Under the pieces are notes generated by a model, which made no database searches, was not told the origin of the DNA, and was given only the letters and a program-made list of their open reading frames with translations. The position numbers and the translations under genes are program-made. From assembly GCF_031582905.1 (NCBI RefSeq), contig NZ_CP133990.1, positions 1-64,000 of the forward strand: a stretch of 64,000 nt of DNA. Direction: 5' to 3'. Below are positions 37,911-47,528 of the stretch, piece after piece (position 1 is the stretch's first letter; every line of letters begins with the position of its first letter). Source of the stretch: Pengzhenrongella sp031582905 (GTDB lineage Bacteria; Actinomycetota; Actinomycetes; Actinomycetales; Cellulomonadaceae).

Positions 37911-38968
37911 CGGCCCGCCGGCACCGTCGCCGGTCCGGCGACCTCGACGAGCACCTCGCGCACGACGTCGTCGGCGGACACCCCGGCCGCCCACGCCGCG
38001 GGCGTGAGGGTGAGGCGGTGCGCGAGCGCGGGCACCGCGACGGCCTTGATGTCCTCCGGGGTCGCGAACCGCCGACCCGACAGCACCGCGAGCGCGCGCG
38101 AGACGAGGAGCAGCGACTGCGACCCGCGCGGTGACGCGCCGACGTCGACGGAGCGGTGCGCCCGGGTCGCCGCGGCCAGGTCGACGCAGTACCGCGCGAC
38201 GTCCGGGTCGACCTGCACGTCCTCGACGCCGGCCTGCATGGCCAGGACGGTCGGCTCGTCCACCACGCGCCGCACCGGGGCTGCCTCGCGGCGGCGGTCG
38301 ACGCGCCGCAGCAGCACGTCGGTCTCGGCATCCCGGTCGGGGTAGCCGACCGCGAGCCGGACGAGGAAGCGGTCCAGCTGCGCCTCGGGCAGCGGGTAGG
38401 TGCCCTCGTACTCGACCGGGTTGGAGGTCGCGAAGACGTGGAACGGCGCCGGCAGGGGGTAGGTGGTGCCCTCCGCGGTGACCTGGCGCTCCGCCATTGC
38501 CTCGAGCAGCGCGGACTGCGTCTTCGGGGCGGTGCGGTTGATCTCGTCGGCGAGGAGCAGCCCGGTGAAGACGGGCCCCGGGGTGAACCGGAACCGGGCG
38601 TCGCCCGGGTCCCACACCGACGATCCCGTGATGTCGGACGGCAGCAGGTCCGGCGTGCACTGGATGCGGCGGAAGTCGAGCCCGAGAGCCGTCGCGAGGC
38701 TGCGCGCGGCGAGGGTCTTGCCGAGCCCCGGGACGTCCTCGAACAGCACGTGGCCGCCGGCGAGCACCGCGGCCAGCGCGGTGCGCAGCGCGCCCTCCAT
38801 GCCGACGACGACGGTGCCCACCTCGGTGAGGATCGCGTCGGCGAGACGGGCCACCTCGGCGGGCGGGAGTGCCGCGGGCGGCGGGGTGGTGCGTGGGGGT
38901 GTGGTGGGTGGGGGTGTGGCGGGCGGGGATGCGGTGGGTGCGGGCCCGTGGTCGGGGTGCGTGGTCAT
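37907..38968 (-). CDS. MoxR-family AAA+ ATPase
   Basis: This 353-residue chaperone-like ATPase has a Pro/Thr-rich N-terminus (TPPPTTPPRTTPPP), Walker A EDVPGLGKTLAARSL, Walker B LLLADEINRTAPKTQ, sensor-1 FATSNPVEYEGTYPLPEAQL and a C-terminal lid domain. Its ATG overlaps the upstream gene by 4 nt. Confidence 0.94.
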   Translation of the reverse strand: MTTHPDHGPAPTASPPATPPPTTPPRTTPPPAALPPAEVARLADAILTEVGTVVVGMEGALRTALAAVLAGGHVLFEDVPGLGKTLAARSLATALGLDFRRIQCTPDLLPSDITGSSVWDPGDARFRFTPGPVFTGLLLADEINRTAPKTQSALLEAMAERQVTAEGTTYPLPAPFHVFATSNPVEYEGTYPLPEAQLDRFLVRLAVGYPDRDAETDVLLRRVDRRREAAPVRRVVDEPTVLAMQAGVEDVQVDPDVARYCVDLAAATRAHRSVDVGASPRGSQSLLLVSRALAVLSGRRFATPEDIKAVAVPALAHRLTLTPAAWAAGVSADDVVREVLVEVAGPATVPAGR

Positions 38969-39480
38969 CGACGCCTCTCGGGGTGGTCGGGTGCGAGCTG
39001 CTCGAGGGCGTCGACGCAGCGCGCGACGTCACGGATCGTGGGCAGGTCCCCGCGGGAGGTGAGGACCGCCCAGGCGTGGTCGCCCAGCAGGGCGCGGGGT
39101 CCGGCGTCGTCGTCCGCGGTGCGGTCACCGGCCGGCAGCAGGTAGCCGCGACCGTCCTCGAGGACCACGCCGTGGGGCGCCAGTCGTCGCCCGGCCTGAC
39201 GACGGAGCGCCCGCAGGGCGGCCTCCGACACCGTGCCGTCCCGCCCCGCGAAGCCCCACATGAGAGAGGAGACGGCGGACCGGGCGCCGTCCGGCTCGGC
39301 GGGCACCGGGCGCGGCCAGGGGTGGTGCGCGCCGACGTCGCGCGAGGCCGCCACCGCGGTGAGGACGGTGGCGAGGACGCCCGCGACGACGGAGTCGAAC
39401 GGGCGCAGCACGAACACGAGCGACACGACGGTCACCCCGGTCCCCACGGCGAGCGCCAGGAGGACCTCGCGCCGGGTCAC
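38965..39480 (-). CDS. Small membrane protein of the MoxR operon
   Basis: 171 residues from GTG 39480, with two N-terminal membrane helices (VLLALAVGTGVTVVSLVFVL and VVAGVLATVLTAVAAS) and a cytoplasmic C-terminal part. No recognised family. The chosen GTG overlaps the DUF4129 stop in the same 4-nt fashion as the other genes of the operon. Confidence 0.75.
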   Translation of the reverse strand: MTRREVLLALAVGTGVTVVSLVFVLRPFDSVVAGVLATVLTAVAASRDVGAHHPWPRPVPAEPDGARSAVSSLMWGFAGRDGTVSEAALRALRRQAGRRLAPHGVVLEDGRGYLLPAGDRTADDDAGPRALLGDHAWAVLTSRGDLPTIRDVARCVDALEQLAPDHPERRR

Positions 39481-40255
39481 CGGGCCGGCCCCGGCGCAGA
39501 TCCCTGCCACCGCTGGGGAGGCGCCGGCGGTGGGGTGGCGGTCAGCGTCCGGACGAGGGTGCGTGCGGCGTCCGCGGCGGACACCGCGTCGTCGTCACCG
39601 AGCGGGACGTCGTCGAAGCGTGCCCGCAGGTACAGCGCGAGCAGGGTGCGGGCGGCGTCGTCGTCGGCCGCGGTGCGCCGGAGGACCCCGAGGGTGAACT
39701 CGGTCGCGGTGGCCGACGGCAGGCGGGTCATGCCGGAGCGCGCCGCGGCCTCCTCGAGCGCGACCCACGCCGCGATGACGCCCTCGGCCGGGGCGACCGA
39801 GCGCTCGAGGTGCTGCTCCGCGGCCCGGGCGCCCTCCTCGAGGACCCGGGCGTCCGGCGCGGCCTCGTCGGCGGCGGCCACGGCGACGCCGGGGTCGGTG
39901 AGCGCGGGCCCGGGCGCGGACAGCCGGGGGAGCGCTGGCGCCGCAGCAGCCACCGGGCGAGCAGCACGAGCGCCACCACGACGCCCACGACCACGAGCGT
40001 CCGCCACAGCCACGTCAGGTCCGGCGGGGCGCCCCGGTCGGCGAGGTCGCCCTCGAGCTCGGGCAGCGGCGGCGGGGTCGCCCGCGGCGGCGCCTCGACC
40101 GGTGCGGGCGCGATCTCCCCGCCGTTGCGCTGCTGGGGCTGCCACGGCCCGATCACCCCGGCGGCGAGGACGCACACCACCGCGATCACGACCGTCGCGG
40201 CGCCCGCCCGCGTCCTGGCCGTCAGCCCGCGGGCGGGTGGGTCGCGGTGCGGCAT
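39477..40255 (-). CDS. DUF4129-type membrane protein, one frame break
   Basis: 259 residues after restoring one C (GGGGG on plus, 39926-39930), which joins LLRRQRSP to RLSAPGPALTD. It has an N-terminal membrane helix, a Pro-rich exterior segment, a second helix (LVVVGVVVALVLLARWLL) and a C-terminal DUF4129-like helical region (AAWVALEEAAARSGMTR, then TEFTLGVLRR). This family accompanies MoxR/DUF58 and transglutaminase-like proteins. It is first in the operon. Confidence 0.82.
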
Positions 40256-40278
40256 GCGAGCACGCTACGCGAGCGGGG

Positions 40279-41616
40279 TCAGATGATCCCGAGGGCGAGC
40301 ATCGCGTCGGCGACCCGGCGGAAGCCCGCGATGTTCGCGCCGACGACGTAGTTGCCGGGCATCCCGTACTCCTCTGCCGTCTCGGCGCAGCGGTCGTGGA
40401 TGCCGGCCATGATCTCGGCGAGGCGGTCCTCGGTGTGCTCGAACGTCCAGGAGTCGCGCGACGCGTTCTGCTGCATCTCGAGCGCGGACGTCGCCACGCC
40501 GCCGGCGTTCGCGGCCTTGCCCGGGCCGAACAGCACGCCCGCGCCCTGCAGGGCCGCGGCCGCCTCGGGGGTCGTGGGCATGTTGGCGCCCTCGGCGACG
40601 GCGACGACGTCGCTCTTCAGCAGCGCCCGCGCGTCGGCCTCGGTGAGCTCGTTCTGGGTCGCGCACGGCAGGGCGACGTCCACCGGGACGTCCCACACGG
40701 AGCCGTCGGTCACGAGTCGGGCCGAGGAGCGGGCCGCGACGTAGTCCGCCGCCCGGCCGCGGCGCACCTCCTTGATCTCGCGCAGCAGGTCGAGGTCGAT
40801 CCCGGCGTCGTCGACGACGTAGCCGGAGGAGTCGGAGAACGTCACGACCCGGGCGCCGAGGTCCTGCGCCTTCGCGATCGCGTAGATCGCCACGTTGCCG
40901 CCGCCGGAGACCGACACCCGCAGGCCCTCCATCGCCATGCCCCGGGTCGCGAGCATGCGCTCCGCGAACAGCACGGTGCCGTACCCGGTGGCCTCGGTCC
41001 GCACCAGCGACCCGCCCCACGTGAGGCCCTTGCCGGTCAGGACGCCGGACTCGTACCGGTTGGTGATCCGCTTGTACTGGCCGAAGAGGTACCCGATCTC
41101 TCGCCCGCCGACGCCGATGTCACCCGCCGGGACGTCGGTGTGCTCACCGATGTGCCGGTAGAGCTCGGTCATGAAGGACTGGCAGAAGCGCATGACCTCG
41201 CCGTCGGACCGGCCGCGGGGGTCGAAGTCGGACCCGCCCTTGCCGCCACCGATCGGCATGCCGGTGAGCGCGTTCTTGAAGATCTGCTCGAAGCCGAGGA
41301 ACTTCACGATGCCCAGGTACACCGACGGGTGGAACCGCAGGCCGCCCTTGTACGGGCCGAGGGCCGAGTTGTACTCGACCCGGAAGCCGCGGTTGATCTG
41401 GACCCGCCCGGCGTCGTCGACCCACGGCACCCGGAAGATGATCTGACGCTCCGGCTCGCAGATCCGCTCGAGCACGCCGGCGTCGACGTAGTGCGGGTGC
41501 TTGACGAGGACGGGGCCCAGGCTGTCGAAGACCTCACGGACGGCCTGGTGGAACTCGGCCTCCCCGGGGTTGCGGCGCAGCACCTGGTCGAAGACGGGCT
41601 CGAGGGAGCTGTCCAT
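40279..41616 (-). CDS. gdhA: NADP-type glutamate dehydrogenase
   Basis: This 445-residue hexameric-type enzyme interconverts 2-oxoglutarate plus ammonium and glutamate. The substrate motifs are PYKGGLRFHPSV and the GGGKGGSDFDP loop with catalytic Lys. A Rossmann motif is SVSGGGNVAIYAIAKA. ATG 41616 follows AGGAGAT. It lies 23 nt downstream of the DUF4129 gene's upstream side and is transcribed separately or as a leader to that operon. Confidence 0.96.
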   Translation of the reverse strand: MDSSLEPVFDQVLRRNPGEAEFHQAVREVFDSLGPVLVKHPHYVDAGVLERICEPERQIIFRVPWVDDAGRVQINRGFRVEYNSALGPYKGGLRFHPSVYLGIVKFLGFEQIFKNALTGMPIGGGKGGSDFDPRGRSDGEVMRFCQSFMTELYRHIGEHTDVPAGDIGVGGREIGYLFGQYKRITNRYESGVLTGKGLTWGGSLVRTEATGYGTVLFAERMLATRGMAMEGLRVSVSGGGNVAIYAIAKAQDLGARVVTFSDSSGYVVDDAGIDLDLLREIKEVRRGRAADYVAARSSARLVTDGSVWDVPVDVALPCATQNELTEADARALLKSDVVAVAEGANMPTTPEAAAALQGAGVLFGPGKAANAGGVATSALEMQQNASRDSWTFEHTEDRLAEIMAGIHDRCAETAEEYGMPGNYVVGANIAGFRRVADAMLALGII

Positions 41617-41744
41617 GGCGATCTCCTGGCGGGTTCGGACGCCGGTCGGCGTGGTTCTGGCGGTCGCCAGCCGACCATCGCCGGGGGACCGCTCGTCGTG
41701 GCAGTCCGGTGTGTGGACGCCGCCGTACGGTAACCCGGCGGGGT

Positions 41745-41928
41745 CTACTCGAGCATCGCCTCGACCTCCTGGGTCAGCCCCGCCGCGGCGTCCTGCGGGC
41801 TCATCGACCCGAAGTACACCTCCGACGTGTAGCGGCGCAGCGTGTTCTCGAGCTCCGCGGAGCCGGCGGGCGCGAGCTCCGCGACGCCGGGCGACAGCAC
41901 CGGGACGCGAGCTACACCGGTGTGCGCG
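41745..41928 (-). pseudogene. C-terminal remnant resembling an ABC solute-binding protein
   Basis: This minus-strand frame ends in TAG at 41745-41747 and reads ...LENTLRRYTSEVYFGSMSP followed by QDAAAGLTQEVEAMLE. That resembles the last helices of family 1 extracellular sugar-binding proteins. No start codon, signal peptide or body of the protein is upstream; the frame runs into the nei promoter region. It is best seen as a truncated gene relic. Confidence 0.5.
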
Positions 41929-41974
41929 GCGGCGCCCGGGCGGCATCCGGGGCCCTGGCGTAGCGTCGTCGACC

Positions 41975-42900
41975 GTGCCAGAGGGACACACCGTTCACCG
42001 GATCGCCCGCCAGCTCCGGGCGGACTTCGTCGGCGAGCGCATCGCCGCCAGCTCGCCGCAGGGCCGGTTCGCCGCCGGTGCGGCGCTGCTTGACGGGTCG
42101 GTCATGACCGAGGCGCGCGCGGTCGGCAAGCAGCTGCTGGTGGCGTTCGAGGGTGAGCGGTGGCTGCGGGTGCACCTGGGCCTGTACGGCGCCTGGGACT
42201 TCCACGGCCGCATCTCACCGATCGATGCCGACGGCGGGGTGGTGCGGGAAGCCTCGGCGCCCCGCGCGTGGACCGGGCCCTGCGCATGGGTGAGGGCGAG
42301 TACCCCGTCGCGGCGCCCGAGGCACCGTTCCCGCCAGCGCCGGTCGGTGCGGTGCGGGTCCGGCTGCTGACCGCGGCGAGCCTGGCCGACCTGCGGGGCC
42401 CGACCGCGTGCGAGGTCCTGGACGCGGAGGCGGTCGGGGCGGTGCTCGCGCGGCTGGGCCCGGACCCGGCGTCCGACCCCGGGCCGGAGGCGGAGGCCGA
42501 GTTCGTCCGCCGGCTCACCGCCCGCGCCGTGCCCGTCGGGCAGCTGCTCATGGACCAGGGCGTGGTCGCCGGGATCGGCAACGTCTACCGCGCCGAGATG
42601 CTGTTCCGGGCCCGGATCGAGCCGCACACCCCCGGGCGCCGCATCCCGGTCGACGTCGCCCGTGCGCTGTGGCGGGACTGGGCCGCGCTGCTCGCGGACG
42701 GCATCGCGACCGGCGCCATGCTCACCCGCGACGAGCACGACCCGGCCGCCCGCGCCCGCGCCCTGGCCGACGTGTCCGAGCGGCACTGGGTCTACAAGCG
42801 CACCGGGCAACCGTGCCACGTGTGCGGCACGGCGGTCGCGGTGGAGACGATGGCGACGCGCAACCTGTACTGGTGCCCGACCTGCCAGGCCGGTCCGTAG
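41975..42900 (+). CDS. Fpg/Nei-family DNA glycosylase, one frame break
   Basis: This base-excision repair enzyme has about 308 residues when one G is restored at 42246-42248 (joining ADGGVVRG to SLGAPRVDRALRMG). The N-terminus PEGHTVHR supplies the catalytic Pro and Glu of the Nei-type subgroup. The H2TH region includes LLMDQGVVAGIGNVYRAE. The C-terminal zinc finger has CHVC and CPTC. It probably removes oxidised pyrimidines. The exact subfamily is not certain. Confidence 0.9.
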
Positions 42901-42915
42901 GCCGTCGCTCGAGCG

Positions 42916-43731
42916 CTACACGCCCAGCAGCCGGCGCCACGCGCGGTGCGCCTTGACCGCGACGCCGTCGAACCCGGGGACGTCGGCCAGCGCGGCGGCC
43001 ACCGCCCCGCACTCGCGGATGAGGGCGACCGGTCCCTCGTCGAAGAAGGTGTGCTCGGTCCCGCCGGCGAGCTCGGGGACGTCCGTCTGCACGCCGATCG
43101 TGAACGGGCGCCCCGCGGCGACCAGCAGCTCGACGGCGGGTGCGGCGAGCTCGAGCACGCCCCCGGGGCCGTGCGCGCTCGCGCCGGGCGCGGCGAGCGC
43201 GACCCGGGAGGCGCCGGTCAGCACCGGCTCGAGGAGCGGGTGCCCGTCGTCGGTCGTGGCCGTCGCGAGCCACCACGGCACGCACGCGTCGACCGGGACC
43301 CCGGCCGCGGCCGCGGTCACCGCGCCCAGCGCGTCCGTGACGGACCGGCCGACGTCGGCGGGCGTCCGGCCCTCCCCGGGCGTCGTCCACGGCACGACCG
43401 CGACCTGCAGGCGGTCCCACGGGGCGACCGCCAGGGTCGCCTCGACCCACCCCGGCGTCGCGCCCCGCGTGCCGGCGACCGCGCTGACCGTGAGCCCCGC
43501 GTCGTGCAGCGCGGCGACCACCTCGGCCAGCCAGGCGTCGACCGGCCCGCCCGCCGTGCCCGACGGCGCCAGCACGTGCACCTCGCGCAGCCCGCCCGCC
43601 CGGGCGAACGCGGCGAGGCGGTCGGCGGCAGCCGGTGCGTACCCGCGGCCGCGCGGGTCGTGGGCCGGGTCGACCGGGTTGTCCCACGCCCACATCGCGG
43701 TGATCGCCGAGCCGGGGCGGTGCGCTGTCAT
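42916..43731 (-). CDS. Hypothetical protein, possible TIM-barrel fold
   Basis: 271 residues, no signal peptide or membrane helix. Segments such as SAITAMWAWDNPVD, LREVHVLAPSGTAGGPVDAW and LQVAVVPWTTPGEG alternate strands and helices as in glycoside-hydrolase-like barrels, but no family motif is recognised. It converges on the nei gene with 15 nt between stops and is divergent from the luciferase-like gene. Confidence 0.65.
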   Translation of the reverse strand: MTAHRPGSAITAMWAWDNPVDPAHDPRGRGYAPAAADRLAAFARAGGLREVHVLAPSGTAGGPVDAWLAEVVAALHDAGLTVSAVAGTRGATPGWVEATLAVAPWDRLQVAVVPWTTPGEGRTPADVGRSVTDALGAVTAAAAGVPVDACVPWWLATATTDDGHPLLEPVLTGASRVALAAPGASAHGPGGVLELAAPAVELLVAAGRPFTIGVQTDVPELAGGTEHTFFDEGPVALIRECGAVAAALADVPGFDGVAVKAHRAWRRLLGV

Positions 43732-43891
43732 GCCCCGATCCTGCCCGGTCCGGCGCCCCGGCGTGCACACGGGCTCTGCCGCCGTGCCCGGCGACCACGA
43801 CACCGTGCGCGGCGAGCCCGCCGTCCGGCACCGTCCGGCCCCGTCCAGCACCGTCCGGCCCCGCCCCGCGGTGCGTGCCAGGCTGGGCGGC

Positions 43892-44839
43892 ATGGATCTG
43901 CGCATCTTCACCGAACCCCAGCAGGGCGCGACGTACGACGACCTCCTCGCGGTCGCCCAGGCGACCGAGCGCCTCGGCTTCGACGCCTTCTTCCGCTCCG
44001 ACCACTACCTCCGGATGGGCGACGGCGACCCGCTGCCGGGCCCGACCGACGCCTGGACGACGCTCGCCGGTCTCGCGCGCGAGACCTCGCGGATCCGGCT
44101 GGGCACGCTCGTCACCTCGGCGACCTTCCGCCACCCCGGCGTGCTGGCGATCCAGGTGGCGCAGGTGGACCAGATGTCCGGCGGGCGCGTCGAGCTCGGG
44201 CTGGGCGCCGGGTGGTTCGCCGAGGAGCACGCCGCGTACGGCATCCCGTTCCCGTCCCGGCGCTTCGGTCTGCTGACGGAGCAGCTCGAGGTCGTCACCG
44301 GCCTGTGGGGCACGCCGGTGGGGGAGACGTTCGACCACGCCGGCGAGCACTACACGCTCACAGACTCCCCGGCGCTGCCCAAGCCCGTGCAGCGCTCGCC
44401 GCTGGACCCGTCGCGGGCGGGCGTTCCGGTGATCGTCGGTGGCAACGGGCCGCGCAAGACGCCGGCGCTCGCGGCGCGGTTCGCGTCGGAGTACAACGCG
44501 GCCTTCCCGCAGAACGAGGACATCCCGGCGCGCTTCGCCGCCGTGCGGTCCGCGTGCGAGGACGCCGGTCGGGACCCCGGCAGCCTCACGTACTCCGTCG
44601 CCCTCGTGCTGTGCGTCGGGGCGGACGAGGCCGAGGTCGGCCGCCGTGCGGCGGCCATCGGCCGCGAGCCGGCCGAGCTGCGCGAGCACGGGGTCGCGGG
44701 GACCGTCGCGGAGGCGGTCGACACGCTCGGCGCGCTGCGCGAGGCAGGCGCGGACCGGGTCTACCTGCAGGTGATGGACCTGGCGGACCTCGACCACCTC
44801 GAGCTCGTCGCCGCGGAGGTCATGCCGCAGGTCGGCTGA
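43892..44839 (+). CDS. LLM-class (luciferase-like) F420- or flavin-dependent oxidoreductase
   Basis: This 315-residue TIM-barrel oxidoreductase starts MDLRIFTEPQQGATYDDLL and contains FFRSDHYLRMG, RIRLGTLVTSATFRHPGVLA and ELGLGAGWFAEEHAAYGI, the standard cofactor-site blocks. Actinobacterial members often use F420; the substrate cannot be read. It overlaps the convergent membrane gene at the 3' end by 20 nt. Confidence 0.9.
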   Translation: MDLRIFTEPQQGATYDDLLAVAQATERLGFDAFFRSDHYLRMGDGDPLPGPTDAWTTLAGLARETSRIRLGTLVTSATFRHPGVLAIQVAQVDQMSGGRVELGLGAGWFAEEHAAYGIPFPSRRFGLLTEQLEVVTGLWGTPVGETFDHAGEHYTLTDSPALPKPVQRSPLDPSRAGVPVIVGGNGPRKTPALAARFASEYNAAFPQNEDIPARFAAVRSACEDAGRDPGSLTYSVALVLCVGADEAEVGRRAAAIGREPAELREHGVAGTVAEAVDTLGALREAGADRVYLQVMDLADLDHLELVAAEVMPQVG

Positions 44840-46060
44840 CCCGGCGCGGCCCGCCGACCGCGCGCAGCGCGCCGACCAGGAGGGCGACCAGCCCCAGGTT
44901 GCGCGCCACCAGGGCGGCGGTGACCCACGGGTCCCCGCCGACGACACCGTCGGCGCCCCACGGGAACACCACCTGGGTCAGCGCCGCGAGGGTGAGGACC
45001 CCGGCGGCGGCCGGTGCCCACGCCCGCCGGTCCGGTGCCACCGTGAGGGCCACCGCGACCGGCGCGGCGAGCCAGCCGACGAGCTGCGGCGACCCGACCG
45101 CGTTCACGACGAGCAGGGTCGCCGACGCGGCGAGGGCGCCCCGGAGCAGCACGTCGACCGGGCTCGCGGCGCTCCGCACCAGGAGGGCCGCGAGCCCGGC
45201 GAGCGCGACCGGCAGCGCGAGGGCGAGCGCGCGGGCGGTGGCCGCCGTCCCGGGCCCGGTCACCTCCCAGGTCGACAGCACGGTGTCGAAGACGATGCGC
45301 ACGCGGTCGTCGACCAGTGCCGTGATCACCCACGGCGTCGCGGCCACCGACTCCACCTGCAGGCCGCGCCCGCCCTGGGTGGTGACGAAGCCGGCGATCC
45401 GGGACAGCCCGCCACCGAGCGCCACCGCGCCGACGACGACGGCGCTGACCGCGGCGGCCGGGAGCACGACGGTGCGCCCCGGCCGCCGGACGGCGACGAC
45501 GAGCGGCAGCAGCAGGGCGCCGGGGGCCACCTTGACCCACGCCCCGGCGGTCAGCAGGGCGGCGGCCACCCGTGGCCGGCGCAGCCCCACGGCCAGCGCG
45601 ACCACGCACAGCGGGGCGACGACGGCGTCGAGCCGCCCCATCGCGACCGGTCCGAGCGCGAGCTGGAACGTGACCCACCACCAGGCACCGGCCGGTACGC
45701 GGCGTCGTCGGCCCGCCCGCAGCAGGACGGCCACGGCGAGCGCGTCGAGGACGGTGATCCCGACGCTCCAGCCGGCCGCGTAGTCGACCGTCGAGCGGGC
45801 GCCGGTCAGGGCGGGGGCGAGCACGGGGACCAGCGCGCCGGCCGGGTAGACCCACGGGTCGTCGAGGACGGGCCAGCGGCCGCCGTCGAGGGCGAGCGTC
45901 GCCCACCACCGGTAGAGGTCGACGTCCCAGAAGGCGCGGCCCGGGATCGCCACCACGCCGAGCCAGGCGAGCCAGCCGTGCACCGCGGCGAAGGCCGTCC
46001 ACAGCGCGGCACGGCTCGCGAGGAGCCTGCCCCCAGCGCCCGGCTCACGGCGCCGAGCAT
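44820..46060 (-). CDS. GT87/DUF2029-type membrane glycosyltransferase, one frame break
   Basis: 413 residues with about ten membrane helices, resembling polyprenol-phosphate-mannose-dependent transferases. The FWDVDLYRWWA motif near the first external loop contains the Asp residues typical of GT-C enzymes. The start ATG 46060 lies in a different frame from the body; restoring one G (CCCCC on plus, 46030-46034) joins MLGAVSRALG to GRLLASRAALWTAFAAVHGW. Without it the protein would start at 45983 and lose its first helix. Confidence 0.78.
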
Positions 46061-46177
46061 GGCACAGCGACGCACGCCGGGCGGGCCGGTCGCTAGCCTG
46101 CCCCCCGGTCCGGCGGCGGGCCGGTCCGCACGAGGCGCACCCGCGCGTCGCGGGCCACAGGACGAGGGAGGCCCGCG

Positions 46178-47485
46178 ATGAGCGGCATCGGATGGCGGCT
46201 GCACGGGGACGGCCGGACGATCGGCGTCGGCGAGGTCGTCCGGCCCGAGGAACGGCTGTCGTGGCCCCGGACCATCGGCATCGGGCTGCAGCACGTGGTG
46301 GCGATGTTCGGCGCGACCTTCCTGGTCCCGATCATCACCGGCTTCCCCGGCGACGACGCTGTTCTTCTCCGCGGTCGGCACGGTGCTGTTCCTCGTGCTC
46401 ACCGGGAACCGGCTGCCGAGCTACCTCGGGTCGTCGTTCGCGTTCCTCGCCCCGATCGCGGCGGCGCAGAGCTCGGGGGCGACGCGGTCGCGCTCGGCGG
46501 GGTCCTGCTCGCCGGTGTGCTGCTCGCGGCGGTCGGGCTGGTGGTGCACGCGGTCGGCTCGCGGTGGATCGACCTGGTCATGCCGCCGGTCGTGACCGGC
46601 ACGATCGTGGCGCTCATCGGGCTCAACCTCGCGCCCACGGCGCGGACGAACTTCGAGGCGGCGCCTGTCACGGCGGTGCTCACGCTCCTCGCGATCATCC
46701 TCGTCACCGTCCTCTTCCGCGGCATCCTCGGCCGGCTCGCGATCCTCGTGGGCGTGCTCATCGGGTACGGGATCGCGGTCCTGCGCGACGAGGTCGAGTT
46801 CACCACCGTCGGTGACGCCGCCTGGGTCGGGCTCCCGCAGTTCACCACCCCGGAGTTCGACCTGTCCGTCCTCGGGCTGTTCGCACCGGTCGTCTTCGTG
46901 CTGGTCGCGGAGAACGTCGGGCACGTGAAGTCGGTCGCCGCGATGACCGGGCGCAACCTCGACCCGCTGACCGGGCGCGCGCTCCTGGCGGACGGCCTCG
47001 CGACCACCTTCGCCGGTCTGGGCGGCGGCTCCGGGACGACCACCTACGCCGAGAACATCGGCGTCATGGCCGCGACCCGCGTCTACTCGACCGCCGCCTA
47101 CTGGGTCGCGGCCGGCGGTGCGCTCCTGCTGAGCATGTCCCCGAAGTTCGGCGCCGTCATCGCGACCATCCCGGCGGGCGTGCTGGGCGGCGCGACCACG
47201 ATGCTCTACGGGATGATCGGCATCCTCGGTGCCCGGATCTGGGTGCAGAACCGGGTCGACTTCTCCGACCCGGTCAACCTCACGACGGCGGCGGTCGCGC
47301 TCGTCGTGGGAATCGCGAACTTCACGTGGTCACCGGGCGAGGTCGCGTTCGAGGGCATCGCGCTCGGGACGGCCGCCGCGATCGGGATCTACCACCTCAT
47401 GCGCACGCTGGCCCGGTGGCGCGGCACGGACCAGGAGCCGGCGAGCCCGGCATCGGTCCCGGGCGGCGCCGAGCTGCGGCACTGA
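46178..47485 (+). CDS. Uracil/xanthine permease (NCS2 family), two compensating frame breaks
   Basis: 435 residues with about 12-14 membrane helices. Between 46345 and 46479 the family sequence (TTLFFSAVGTVLFLVLTGN, RLPSYLGSSFAFLAPI) is in another frame. One extra C in CCCC at 46345-46348 and one missing G in GGGGG at 46475-46479 account for this exactly. The rest includes the conserved VAENVGHVKSVAAMTGR and GLGGGSGTTTYAENIGVMA. The substrate is probably uracil, consistent with upp at 31055. Confidence 0.93.
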   Translation: MSGIGWRLHGDGRTIGVGEVVRPEERLSWPRTIGIGLQHVVAMFGATFLVPIITGFPGDDAVLLRGRHGAVPRAHREPAAELPRVVVRVPRPDRGGAELGGDAVALGGVLLAGVLLAAVGLVVHAVGSRWIDLVMPPVVTGTIVALIGLNLAPTARTNFEAAPVTAVLTLLAIILVTVLFRGILGRLAILVGVLIGYGIAVLRDEVEFTTVGDAAWVGLPQFTTPEFDLSVLGLFAPVVFVLVAENVGHVKSVAAMTGRNLDPLTGRALLADGLATTFAGLGGGSGTTTYAENIGVMAATRVYSTAAYWVAAGGALLLSMSPKFGAVIATIPAGVLGGATTMLYGMIGILGARIWVQNRVDFSDPVNLTTAAVALVVGIANFTWSPGEVAFEGIALGTAAAIGIYHLMRTLARWRGTDQEPASPASVPGGAELRH

Positions 47486-47528
47486 GGGCGGCGAGCCGCG
47501 GCACCGAGCCAGGGCTGCCGAGGCGCAC

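Noticed and set aside
44210..46000. Numerous long open frames opposite or beside real genes
   Set aside because: Very high G+C content makes stop codons rare. These frames have Arg/Pro/Ala-rich composition and no motifs.
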